From positions 62,001-126,000 of the forward strand of contig JAJUGV010000001.1 of the NCBI GenBank assembly GCA_029265795.1: DNA of 64,000 bases, given 5' to 3'. The translations under genes and the position numbers were made by a program. Position 1 is the first letter of the stretch, and every line of letters begins with the position of its first letter. Shown here one piece after another: positions 44,491 through 52,787 of this stretch. A model generated the notes under the pieces. It did no database searches, had not been told where the DNA came from, and saw only the letters and a list, made by a program, of their open reading frames with translations. The stretch is from Alcaligenaceae bacterium (GTDB lineage: Bacteria; Pseudomonadota; Gammaproteobacteria; Burkholderiales; Burkholderiaceae_B).

Positions 44491-45078
44491 CTATTTCGAA
44501 TCAGGTTCGGGCAGGTCGTAATGATGGATGGGAAATACGCCGGTACGGGCATCTTCCACGTAATGCTGCAAGGTTGTACTCACTGTGCGGAATGAAAGTT
44601 CGTCCCAGGGGATGTCTTCGAGCCGGAAGAACGCGGCTTCTAAACTTTCAGGCCCAGGGTAAAGAGCTGAGCTGGTAACTTTGGCTAGGTAGAAGAAATG
44701 CACTTGTTCTGCATGGGGTACGTCGATCACGGTGTACAGCGGCCCCAGCTCTATCTGTGCGCCGGCTTCTTCCTGAGTTTCGCGCATGGCTCCCTGTGCC
44801 GTCGTTTCGCCGAGCTCCATGAATCCGGCAGGCAGCGTCCATTTGCCGAAACGCGGTTCGATCGCGCGGCGGCACAGCAGAACTCGGTCGCCGTAGATGG
44901 GTACGACTCCCACCACATTACGGGGGTTCTGGTAATGGACGGCGCCGCAGCTATCGCAAACGTCGCGCACACGGTTGTCTTCTGGCGGGATGCGTCGGGA
45001 GAGAAGTGTGCCACATACTGAGCAGTACTTCTGAGTCCGTGGCGCAGGGAAGTAAAAGGTCGGCGCTTGCGATGTCAT
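44491..45078 (-). CDS. NUDIX hydrolase with N-terminal zinc ribbon
   Basis: 195-residue pyrophosphohydrolase. The NUDIX box is intact in GFMELGETTAQGAMRETQEEAGA near residue 85. The N-terminal ribbon has CSVCG and CDSCG pairs, as in NudC-like or ADP-ribose pyrophosphatase-like proteins. The substrate is not deducible. It is cotranscribed with aat by position. Confidence 0.9.
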   Translation of the reverse strand: MTSQAPTFYFPAPRTQKYCSVCGTLLSRRIPPEDNRVRDVCDSCGAVHYQNPRNVVGVVPIYGDRVLLCRRAIEPRFGKWTLPAGFMELGETTAQGAMRETQEEAGAQIELGPLYTVIDVPHAEQVHFFYLAKVTSSALYPGPESLEAAFFRLEDIPWDELSFRTVSTTLQHYVEDARTGVFPIHHYDLPEPDSK

Positions 45079-45088
45079 GAGGGAAATT

Positions 45089-45775
45089 CTAACGAAATCC
45101 CGGCGTCACGGGGGAATGGCCGGTTTCGCCTGGGTTGGGTACGGGTATGCGGCGGAAGCGCAGAAGGCTTTCAAGCGCCTCAGAAGGGCTGAAGTGAACG
45201 GCAATCGCGTCGGTGGGAAAGCCCTGCACATGGTTGGATTGCAACCATACTGTCTGGCCGGTTTCCATGCAATGCGAAAGCGCGTCGTGGGCATCAGCAT
45301 GACCGGCTGCGTTTTGGTCCGGAGTAGATTCCAGAGCATTGAGCAATTCCGGCAGGTCACGGCCGGCGACCAGGACTGCAGCGCGGTCCGTTGCGGCATA
45401 AAGCCGGCCCGTTTCGTCAATGTGAAGCGAATGTAGTTGCTGGATATCGAGGCCGGTGTGCGTGCGCAGCTTAAGGCGCGCGCTACTGGGGTCTACAGTG
45501 GTATGCACAATGAACGGCGCAGCGTCCAGGCGCACGTACACCCGTTGCGGGCCGTTCTGGAAATACCACTGCCCGGCTTCGTCCGCATCGTAGTTACGGC
45601 TGATGAAGTCAAGAATCTGTGGGCTGGTAATTTCCTCGCCCGGCGAACCGGGTTGCCGGATGGCGTCCCCCTGTGGGTGTAGGCGCCATTGACCCGTTTC
45701 TGTCAGTGAGAGCCAACCGTACACTGCCGGCACATCCGGCCATCGGGCCATTGCGGCGATAACTTGCTCGTCCAT
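45089..45775 (-). CDS. Protein of unknown function upstream of the NUDIX gene
   Basis: 228-residue soluble protein. I recognise the overall type as a conserved beta-proteobacterial DUF with an N-terminal strand-rich part (AVYGWLSLTETGQWRLHP, QWYFQNGPQRVYVRL) and a C-terminal part with VWLQSNHVQGFPTDAIAVHF. The repeated pattern of beta-strands with conserved Trp suggests a small beta-rich fold. There is no signal peptide. It heads the NUDIX-aat-bpt-pyrD run, so a housekeeping role is likely. I cannot assign a function. Confidence 0.75.
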   Translation of the reverse strand: MDEQVIAAMARWPDVPAVYGWLSLTETGQWRLHPQGDAIRQPGSPGEEITSPQILDFISRNYDADEAGQWYFQNGPQRVYVRLDAAPFIVHTTVDPSSARLKLRTHTGLDIQQLHSLHIDETGRLYAATDRAAVLVAGRDLPELLNALESTPDQNAAGHADAHDALSHCMETGQTVWLQSNHVQGFPTDAIAVHFSPSEALESLLRFRRIPVPNPGETGHSPVTPGFR

Positions 45776-45933
45776 CGGCGATCAGCAGGAAAAAAAGATT
45801 AGGAGAAATAATAGTACTCCCCGAAACGCCGCTGACAATCGCGGGCGTACACGCCCAACCCGAATAAAACACGCAACCGGTTTGAGTGAGACAATATTGC
45901 TTTGATTGAAATAGGTGTATACGAGTAGTTGCC

Positions 45934-46887
45934 ATGCAGCGCGACAGAAAAGCATTGTCTACCCGACGTTCGCGCGGTGGGCTGCTGGGGCCCGGCGCCG
46001 ATCACGCGTTTGCGCCCCTAGCCGATCGGAAGATCCGCCGTCGTGTGATGGTGGCTCACCTGGTGGATCACAGCCGGGAGTCTGTGCAGCGTCATATCGG
46101 CCGCCCGTTGGGGCGCGTACTCCTTCGTCGCTGGATGCACGGGCGGAGCGCAAGTCGATACGTGGAGTCATTCGGCCTCCCTCGGCATATTGTCGAGGAG
46201 GTGTTGGGAGAGGATGCGCTGACCTTGCACGTAGATCCGCGCAAACTGATACGCATTGCCGTCCATGCGCCGCGTAACGTTGAAAAGCGGCCGTCATCCA
46301 TGGCCTTTATCTGGGAGGGGACATGGGATCAGCGTCGTGAGGATCTCCGTGTCGGCACCCGCTACCAATTGATCAGTGATCTGGACGAGAATCGCGGCCG
46401 GCTGGAGCAGACGGCCCGCTATAAATACCTGATGCAGCGCCTTGAACAAGGCAGACCGTGGGCGTCGCACCAGCTTGGCGTGCTGCTGGATACCCCCACC
46501 AAAATCCGCGATTATCTGCAGGTCTACATCGATTTTCTCGATGACATGGCGGCAAACGGCTATGACCCGGACCGCGGTAAAGACCCCATAGGCGTGGCCA
46601 TCACGCGCGAAGGCACCATCATCAAGGTGAACCGCGGCCTCCATCGGCTGGCCATGGCACAACGCCTGGGGCTGCCGTCGATTCCGGTGCAGGTGCGACA
46701 TGTGCACCGGCTTTGGTGGCAGAAAGTGACTCATGGTTATAGCGGTGCAGCGGCGCTCGAACGGATGCGCCTAGCGCTGCAGGACTGCGTGCCCGAAGTA
46801 TCCCCTGGGCCACTTGATGAAGATCCCGAATCAGATCTTCCGCCCGACTTCTGGCCGGCGCCTCGCTTACCGGGAGTCAATCTATGA
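45934..46887 (+). CDS. ParB-like-fold protein of unknown function
   Basis: 317-residue basic protein. Near residue 210-240 it shows GVAITREGTIIKVNRGLHRLAMAQRLGL (read in two parts), the GxHRLAxAxxLG...IPV pattern of ParB/sulfiredoxin-like domains. The N-terminal 80 residues are very Arg-rich (LSTRRSRGG, DRKIRRRV), and the C-terminus is acidic with EDPESDLPPDF. No classical ParB helix-turn-helix is evident. The 158-base upstream gap is relatively A+T-rich and may hold its promoter. Possible roles include nucleotide-dependent or nuclease activity, but none is supported directly. Confidence 0.65.
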   Translation: MQRDRKALSTRRSRGGLLGPGADHAFAPLADRKIRRRVMVAHLVDHSRESVQRHIGRPLGRVLLRRWMHGRSASRYVESFGLPRHIVEEVLGEDALTLHVDPRKLIRIAVHAPRNVEKRPSSMAFIWEGTWDQRREDLRVGTRYQLISDLDENRGRLEQTARYKYLMQRLEQGRPWASHQLGVLLDTPTKIRDYLQVYIDFLDDMAANGYDPDRGKDPIGVAITREGTIIKVNRGLHRLAMAQRLGLPSIPVQVRHVHRLWWQKVTHGYSGAAALERMRLALQDCVPEVSPGPLDEDPESDLPPDFWPAPRLPGVNL

Positions 46888-46980
46888 GGGATTACCTTAC
46901 TGACTTCCTCGGAGCCGCCTTAGCGTAGTAGGATTTCTCTCTGCTCGTCTTCCAACGCTCACCTCAAGGAGAAGTCTTAG

Positions 46981-47808
46981 ATGATGACCCTACGCAAGTT
47001 TCAAACGGCCGCTGCATTGCTCACCGTATCGTTGATGGGGTCTGCTTGGGCAGCGACCACTGCGCCGGAGCCGAGCACCGAAGAATTTGTGCCCACGGTG
47101 GGGCAGTCCGGTAAGGATGTGATCTGGGTGCCTACCCCGCAGTCGCTGGTCGATAAGATGCTGGATATGGCGGGGCTTACAGCGGAAGACAAGCTCGTCG
47201 ATCTGGGATCTGGTGATGGTCGTACCGTCATTACCGCCGCCAAGCGCGGCGCCATGGCCCGCGGAATTGAGTACAACCCCGACATGGTTGCTCTGTCGCG
47301 CAGCGCAGCACGCCGCGAGGGGGTTTCAGACCGCGCCGTGTTCGAACAGGCCGATATTTTTGAGTCTGATTTTTCCGAAGCGACCGTCGTCACCCTGTTC
47401 CTGCTACCGAACCTGAACCTGCGCCTCAAACCCATCTTGTTAGATATGGCCCCCGGCACGCGAGTGGTGTCCAACTCGTTCACCATGGGCGACTGGGATC
47501 CGGATGAAACGGGCGAGGCCGAGGGCTGCAGCAGCTATTGCATTGCTTACAAATGGGTTGTCCCTGCCAAGGTGGAAGGCAGCTGGAAATTGCCGGATGG
47601 TGAACTTCAACTGACGCAGAAATATCAGAAGGTGGAAGGAAGCCTGCTTAGGGGGAGCGAAAAAGTGGCGATCACCGACGGCCGGCTGGAAGGTGCCAAC
47701 ATCCGCTTCAAGGTGGGTGACGACGAGTACACCGCAAAGGTGACGGGCAAGCAAATGCAGGGCAAGATAAACGGGCAGGGTGAATGGAGCGCCAGCCAGG
47801 TCGGTTGA
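46981..47808 (+). CDS. SAM-dependent methyltransferase with export signal
   Basis: 275-residue protein. Residues 1-24 are a clear Sec signal peptide (FQTAAALLTVSLMGSAWA, then ATT). A class I methyltransferase fold follows: motif I VDLGSGDGRTVI at 73-84, acidic residue in GIEYNPDM at 97, and a post-I QADIFESDF segment. The last 90 residues are beta-rich (QLTQKYQKVEGSLLRGSEK, IRFKVGDDEYTAKVTG). A signal peptide on a SAM enzyme is odd because SAM is cytosolic. ATG 46981 follows AAGGAGAAG. Confidence 0.85.
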   Translation: MMTLRKFQTAAALLTVSLMGSAWAATTAPEPSTEEFVPTVGQSGKDVIWVPTPQSLVDKMLDMAGLTAEDKLVDLGSGDGRTVITAAKRGAMARGIEYNPDMVALSRSAARREGVSDRAVFEQADIFESDFSEATVVTLFLLPNLNLRLKPILLDMAPGTRVVSNSFTMGDWDPDETGEAEGCSSYCIAYKWVVPAKVEGSWKLPDGELQLTQKYQKVEGSLLRGSEKVAITDGRLEGANIRFKVGDDEYTAKVTGKQMQGKINGQGEWSASQVG

Positions 47809-47856
47809 TAGGGGTGCGCATGCAGCGACATCTAGGCGCACCCTGTTTCAATGGTG

Positions 47857-47862
47857 TATAAT
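47857..47862 (+). promoter_or_regulatory. Putative -10 box of tRNA-Cys
   Basis: A perfect TATAAT ends 13 bases before the tRNA. The -35 region is weak. Confidence 0.55.
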
Positions 47863-47875
47863 TATGGATTCTCTT

Positions 47876-47949
47876 GGCGCAATGGCAGAGTGGTGATGCA
47901 GCGGATTGCAAATCCGTGTACGTCGGTTCGATTCCGGCTTGCGCCTCCA
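47876..47949 (+). tRNA. tRNA-Cys (anticodon GCA)
   Basis: Acceptor stem GGCGCAA/TTGCGCC (47876-47882 with 47939-47945), discriminator T and encoded CCA at 47947-47949. The anticodon loop TTGCAAA gives anticodon GCA, and GGTTCGATTCC forms the T arm. 74 nucleotides with all arms present. A CCCTGC/GCAGGG hairpin at 47968-47990 may end the transcript. Confidence 0.97.
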
Positions 47950-48003
47950 AGACCCCTACTCGTTTCCCCCTGCCTCGCTATGTAGCAGGGCAGGGCGCGT
48001 CTT

Positions 48004-48432
48004 TCATTTGTTGCGTGGAATCAGCCGGAATGTGGCCCGCGCGACACACACCGTCGTGCCGTCTTCGTTAGTGGCCGTACCCTCACAAAAAGCAGTGCTG
48101 CGGCCACGCTTGAGCGTGCGGGCCTCAAAAACCAGATCTCCTCGCGCGACTTCCAGAAAATGTGTAGACATTTCTATGGTAGCCACCCCATAGCCGGTCG
48201 GCTCGTGGCTGCGTGCGGCGGCGCTAAGAAGAAAATCCAGAACGGCCATGAGGGTGCCACCGTGAACGTCACCGCGGCTGTTTGAGAGTTCAGGGCGCAT
48301 GGGCAGGCGCGCCCGGGCATAGCCGTCCTCGATGTGCTCGGACTGTAGGCCGAGGTGGCGCATGAACGGGATGTCGATGCCGAAGTAGGGAGTATCTTCA
48401 GTGCAATAAGGGGCGGTTTGCAAAGTGGTCAC
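48004..48432 (-). CDS. PaaI-family hotdog thioesterase (1)
   Basis: 142-residue acyl-CoA thioesterase-like protein. The hotdog helix motif SRGDVHGGTLMAVLDFLLSAA contains the catalytic-site Asp region, and strands follow (VATIEMSTHFLEVARGDLVF). The start is GTG 48432 behind AGGAACGC. It faces away from two further PaaI-like genes on the plus strand. The substrate is unknown. Confidence 0.9.
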   Translation of the reverse strand: MTTLQTAPYCTEDTPYFGIDIPFMRHLGLQSEHIEDGYARARLPMRPELSNSRGDVHGGTLMAVLDFLLSAAARSHEPTGYGVATIEMSTHFLEVARGDLVFEARTLKRGRSTAFCEGTATNEDGTTVCVARATFRLIPRNK

Positions 48433-48518
48433 GGTATAGCGTTCCTAAAACTCATTGATTCTAAGGTATATGGCCACATGGGTTATAAAACGGCTTGGTT
48501 CTCCGTCGGATGGTTATC

Positions 48519-48950
48519 ATGCCAAAAAAACAGGAAATTGCTGATTTTCTCGCCCGTGAGTTCCCGCAGACCAAGTGCTCAATCGAGGACGTGGGCCATT
48601 ACACCGCCACTATCAGGCACGAAGTCGGTCATGCTGAATTACGGCCTGGCGGCACAGTAGCTGGGCCGGTTCTAATGGCCGTGGCCGATGTGGCTCTCTA
48701 TGTGGCGATACTGCATGAGATCGGCATTGTGCCATTAACCGTCACGACCAATTTGAATATCAACTTCATGCGCAAACCTGCTGGAGATGCTGCCATCATC
48801 GGCGTGTGCAAATTGTTGAAGCTGGGCAGAACGCTGGCGGTCGGAGAGGTCAGTCTCTATTCTGAAGGAAGCGAGCAGGTGGTTGCGCATGCGGTCGGAA
48901 CCTACGCCATTCCGTCGGACGCCCGTCGCGCACGGCCGTCTTTACACTGA
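48519..48950 (+). CDS. PaaI-family hotdog thioesterase (2)
   Basis: 143-residue hotdog protein. The core GGTVAGPVLMAVADVALYVA near residue 45 replaces the usual HGG with AGP, and TTNLNINFMRKPAGDAAI follows. Loss of the HGG glycine pair suggests altered or lost catalysis (inference). ATG 48519 or ATG 48510 may be the start; the ribosome binding site is weak. Confidence 0.8.
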   Translation: MPKKQEIADFLAREFPQTKCSIEDVGHYTATIRHEVGHAELRPGGTVAGPVLMAVADVALYVAILHEIGIVPLTVTTNLNINFMRKPAGDAAIIGVCKLLKLGRTLAVGEVSLYSEGSEQVVAHAVGTYAIPSDARRARPSLH

Positions 48951-49008
48951 AGCCCGGTGGGGCTGGTCCGGTGGCACTATGCAAGAAAAATATCTAAGAG
49001 GAATGTGA

Positions 49009-49491
49009 ATGGTGAGCAGGCAGGATCCCGATGCTGCGGTGATGACGGCTGAAGGTGTCATACAGACACCCGCCGAGCAGCTTGTGAGAAACAGCTTTGC
49101 CGCCCAAGGGCTTATGGAAACCCTGGGGGCCGAGCTCGCGCGGGTCAGTGATGGCGAAGTTCATATCACCATGCCGTTCTCTCCTAAGTTGTCACAACAA
49201 CACGGCTACATACACGCGGGTGCAATCACCAGTATTGTGGACAGCGCCTGTGGCTATGCGGGCTTGATGCGAGCGCCGGAAGGTCATGAAGTCGTCAGTG
49301 CTGAGTTCAAAATCAACTTTTTGCGGCCGGCCTTGGGTGAGCGTTTTCTGGCAATCGGCAGGGTCGAGAATGCAGGTAAAAGGCTTGCCGTATGCACTGG
49401 AGAGGTGCGCGCCTACGCCACAGGCGATTCTGATTACAAGGTCATCGCGCTTATGCAGGCGACCATGGTGTATGTGGCCATGGGGCAATGA
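49009..49491 (+). CDS. PaaI-family hotdog thioesterase (3)
   Basis: 160-residue hotdog thioesterase with the canonical QQHGYIHAGAITSIVDSACGYA motif near residue 62 and the strand AEFKINFLRPALGERFLA. ATG 49009 has AGGAATGTGA upstream. The stop overlaps the next gene's ATG by four bases, tying it to an MFS transporter and suggesting hydrolysis of a CoA ester with export of the acid or import of its precursor. Confidence 0.9.
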   Translation: MVSRQDPDAAVMTAEGVIQTPAEQLVRNSFAAQGLMETLGAELARVSDGEVHITMPFSPKLSQQHGYIHAGAITSIVDSACGYAGLMRAPEGHEVVSAEFKINFLRPALGERFLAIGRVENAGKRLAVCTGEVRAYATGDSDYKVIALMQATMVYVAMGQ

Positions 49492-50684
49492 TGGCAGCTG
49501 ACCAACCTCCGTCCGCACAAGCTTTTTCCCCCCATATCCCTAATTTGCTCGGGGCCTGCTGTTTTGCCAGTGTGGCAGCGCTGCGCGCAGGCGATACCTT
49601 GCTTCCCGTATTAGCCAATGACTTCTCAGTGTCCCTGGGGCAGGCCGCCCGAGTGATCGTTGCGGCGGCAATCGCATACGGCGTGTTCCAGCTGTTCTGC
49701 GGCCCGCTTGGCGACCGCTACGGCAAACTCCGTATCATCGCGCTGTGCGCGCTGGCCTGCGTCGTCGGCAATGGCATGGCGTTTCTATCGCCTACGCTAG
49801 ATTGGCTAGTGGCTGCTCGGGTAGTGTCCGGGGCTTGCGCCGCGGGGATTTTTCCATTGTCCATGGCGTGGATTGGCGACAACATTCCCTACGAACGGCG
49901 CCAGGCAGCGCTAGCGAAATTGGTCAGTGCAGGCGTTATGGGAATGTTGGCCGGGCAGTGGTTCAGTGGCCTGATTACCGAATGGGTGGGAGGCTGGCGG
50001 CCGGTATTTCTTGTGCTTACCCTGCTGTTTCTGGGTTCAGGCGGCTTGTTATTGCGGGCGTTGCGCAATGAGCCTCCGGCGCCGCCCGCCACCGGCAAAG
50101 CCACTCGTACGCTCTGGAGCATCGTGAACGGTCGACCCGGCCGTTGGATCCTGACGGTTGTAGCGGTCGAAGGAGCCTTGGCGTTCGGCGCCATAGCGTT
50201 TGTACCCAGCCTGTTGCAGGCCCGTTATCAGGTTTCTCTTTCCATTGCCGGCGGGATCGCTGCACTCTATGGTGTGGGTGGCTTTCTCTATACCCGCGTT
50301 GCAGTACGCCTGCTGTCTCGCCTTGGTGAGTCAGGCTTGGCCGCTCTGGGCGGGCTGTTGTTGCTTATCGGGCTCGTATCGTTCGCCTACACACCCGTCA
50401 TGGCATGGACGCCCGTGGCATGCCTCATTTCAGGTTTTGGGTTCTACTGCTTACACAACACCTTGCAGACTCGGGCCACCCAGATTGCTCCAAGCGCGCG
50501 TGGGGCGGCGATGTCGCTGTTTGCCTGTTGCCTGTTCATCGGGCAATCCGTGGGTGTCTGGGGGGCGGCGTGGGTCGCGGACCACCTCTCTGCGGATATC
50601 ATTTATATGGTAGCCGGTGGGGGGCTGTGCGTACTCGCGTTTATTGTGGCGCGCCACGACCCACTGAAGGCATGCGCCGGCTAA
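49488..50684 (+). CDS. MFS transporter (1)
   Basis: 398-residue major facilitator with about 12 hydrophobic segments. MFS signatures: GPLGDRYGKLRIIALCALAC near residue 66 (motif A) and GGWRPVFLVLTLLFLGSGGL near 165. It is coupled to the upstream thioesterase. The substrate is unknown; it resembles drug/metabolite-type MFS proteins. Confidence 0.9.
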   Translation: MMAADQPPSAQAFSPHIPNLLGACCFASVAALRAGDTLLPVLANDFSVSLGQAARVIVAAAIAYGVFQLFCGPLGDRYGKLRIIALCALACVVGNGMAFLSPTLDWLVAARVVSGACAAGIFPLSMAWIGDNIPYERRQAALAKLVSAGVMGMLAGQWFSGLITEWVGGWRPVFLVLTLLFLGSGGLLLRALRNEPPAPPATGKATRTLWSIVNGRPGRWILTVVAVEGALAFGAIAFVPSLLQARYQVSLSIAGGIAALYGVGGFLYTRVAVRLLSRLGESGLAALGGLLLLIGLVSFAYTPVMAWTPVACLISGFGFYCLHNTLQTRATQIAPSARGAAMSLFACCLFIGQSVGVWGAAWVADHLSADIIYMVAGGGLCVLAFIVARHDPLKACAG

Positions 50685-50770
50685 GCGGTCACCGGCGTCT
50701 GCCCGCCACGATTGCCGGTGTTTCGTTCGCTTTTCGGGCCTTGGTTCCCACTTTTTGTTAGAGGCATGTT

Positions 50771-52006
50771 TTGTCGCACACAGAAGCTCTTCACCTCGAA
50801 AACGATACGCCGGTCATTAGTGAACGCGATCAACGCGGCAACATTGCCCGGCTGACCATCGCCCAGGCTTTGGCCGGCGCGAATGCCGTGGTGGTATATG
50901 CCACGGCTTCTATCGTGGGTAACGTCCTTGCACCGGTCAAATCGTTGGCCACCTTGCCAATCTCTATTTTCGTTGTGGGAATGGCAGCGTGCATCCTTCC
51001 TATGGGTGTCATCGCCCGGCGTTACGGTCGACGCGCTGCTTTTCTGACCGGTACGGGCTGCGGCGTGTTGGTCGGGCTGCTTGCCGCCCTGGCGTTGGTG
51101 GTGGGGTCGTTCTGGCTTTTCTGTCTGGCAACATTTTTTGGTGGCGCCTATGCCGCTGTGGTGCTCTCCTTTCGCTTTGCGGCAGCCGACGGGGTCTCGC
51201 CGGCAATGCGTGCCCGTGCCCTGTCGTTCGTGATGGGCGGAGGGGTGGCCGCCGGCGTCATCGGGCCGCAGCTGGTGACCTACACCATGTACCTATGGGG
51301 GCCCTACATGTTTGGGGCAACCTTCTTGGTGCAGGCCGCGGTCGCGGCATTGTCGGCCTTGGTGCTGTGGGGTGTGCGGATGCCGCGCCCCACCGCCAGG
51401 CAGCTGGCCGGCGGCCGCCCGTTGGGGGTACTTATCCGGCAGCCCCGCTTTATTACAGCCGTCATCTGCGGGGCAATGTCCTACATGTTGATGAACTTTC
51501 TTATGACCGTGGCGCCCCTGGCCATGCAGCTGTGTGGCCATCCCCAGGAAAGCGCCAATCTCGGCATGCAATGGCATGTCATCGCCATGTATGCTCCCAG
51601 TTTCTTCACCGGCCGTCTCATCAACCGCTTTGGGGCGGCACGAATTGTCGCGACCGGCCTGACGCTCATAGGGCTATCTGCGGCAGTCGGACTCGCAGGA
51701 ATAGAGCTCTCCCATTTCTGGCTCACGCTGATACTCTTGGGGCTGGGCTGGAATTTCGGCTTCGTGGGCGCATCGGCGCTGGTGCTGGAATGCCATCGCC
51801 CCGAAGAAGCCACAAGGGTTCAATCCTTTAACGATTTCATGGTGTTCGGAACCATGGCTGTCGGGTCGTTCACATCCGGCAGTCTGCTTGCGGCATATGG
51901 TTGGGACATGGTTCTGATGGTCTCATTCTTGCCGTTGGCACTGGCTTTTGTGGCTCTGGCCTTCACTGGTGCCAAACGCAACGACACTTCGCATCAAACA
52001 CTCTGA
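50771..52006 (+). CDS. MFS transporter (2)
   Basis: 411-residue MFS protein. Motif A equivalent is GVIARRYGRRAAFLTGTGCG near residue 80, with about 12 hydrophobic segments. The start is TTG 50771 with TTAGAGG 6 bases upstream. It is 86 bases downstream of the first MFS gene. It is a different subfamily from the first, so a duplication is unlikely. Confidence 0.88.
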   Translation: MSHTEALHLENDTPVISERDQRGNIARLTIAQALAGANAVVVYATASIVGNVLAPVKSLATLPISIFVVGMAACILPMGVIARRYGRRAAFLTGTGCGVLVGLLAALALVVGSFWLFCLATFFGGAYAAVVLSFRFAAADGVSPAMRARALSFVMGGGVAAGVIGPQLVTYTMYLWGPYMFGATFLVQAAVAALSALVLWGVRMPRPTARQLAGGRPLGVLIRQPRFITAVICGAMSYMLMNFLMTVAPLAMQLCGHPQESANLGMQWHVIAMYAPSFFTGRLINRFGAARIVATGLTLIGLSAAVGLAGIELSHFWLTLILLGLGWNFGFVGASALVLECHRPEEATRVQSFNDFMVFGTMAVGSFTSGSLLAAYGWDMVLMVSFLPLALAFVALAFTGAKRNDTSHQTL

Positions 52007-52023
52007 CTTACTGGAATCAAGAA

Positions 52024-52776
52024 TTGTTGTTTGTTCCTGAAGAACTCCAGGTTCATCTGGCGTTCATCTTTTTTACCGCAATCGCGGTGTATACGCAGAA
52101 TCTGACGGGCTTTGCTCTGGCATTGGTACTGTTAGGCCTGGTGGGTTTCACCAATATAGTGCCTCTGGAAGACGCCATTAACGCGGTGACCATCATCGCT
52201 ATGGTGAACGCAGCTATCTTTTTGTACCGGCGCAGGCCCATTAAGTTGGAAGCCAGCTTCAGGCCCGCCATTCACGGCAGCTTGGTCGGCTATTTTGTGG
52301 GCATGGGCATATTGGGCCTGGTGTCCGGCAGTTCTTTAGGCCTGCTCAGAACTCTCCTGGGGCTTAGCATCATGGGCTGCGCATTGCTTCTGTGGCGCTC
52401 CGCAAAGCCCGCGGACACACCCTACGGCGCTTTAAGGTTTGCCTCGATTGGCGCGGCATCAGGGATACTAGGCGGGCTGTTTTCAGCGCCGGGGCCTCCG
52501 CTCGTGTATGCCGCCTATAGGCAGCCCTGGCCATTGAAAACCATCCAGAACTCACTGGTGGTTTGCTTTGGAATTGGTGCTTTACTCAGGCTGGTCGTGA
52601 TGGGCGCCACCGGGCAGATAAGCAGCCAGGCGATTTTGCTAGGGGTGGAATCACTGCCTGTGGTGTTGTTGATTACTGCAATCGGTGCCAACAGAAAACC
52701 ACCGATCTCCAGAAAAGTGCTGCAGCACCTAGTGTGCATACTTTTAATGGGTTCCGGCCTGGGCATGCTGTTCTAA
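52024..52776 (+). CDS. TauE/SafE-family membrane permease
   Basis: 250-residue sulfite/organosulfonate exporter-type permease. Family features: FIFFTAIAVYTQNLTGFALA at the start, the SGILGGLFSAPGPPLVYAAY motif near residue 160 and AILLGVESLPVVLLITAIG near the end. The likely start is TTG 52024 or 52027, since no ATG fits between the previous stop and the first membrane segment. It ends the transporter trio, 17 bases from MFS (2). Confidence 0.8.
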   Translation: MLFVPEELQVHLAFIFFTAIAVYTQNLTGFALALVLLGLVGFTNIVPLEDAINAVTIIAMVNAAIFLYRRRPIKLEASFRPAIHGSLVGYFVGMGILGLVSGSSLGLLRTLLGLSIMGCALLLWRSAKPADTPYGALRFASIGAASGILGGLFSAPGPPLVYAAYRQPWPLKTIQNSLVVCFGIGALLRLVVMGATGQISSQAILLGVESLPVVLLITAIGANRKPPISRKVLQHLVCILLMGSGLGMLF

Positions 52777-52787
52777 GGATCGCACAT

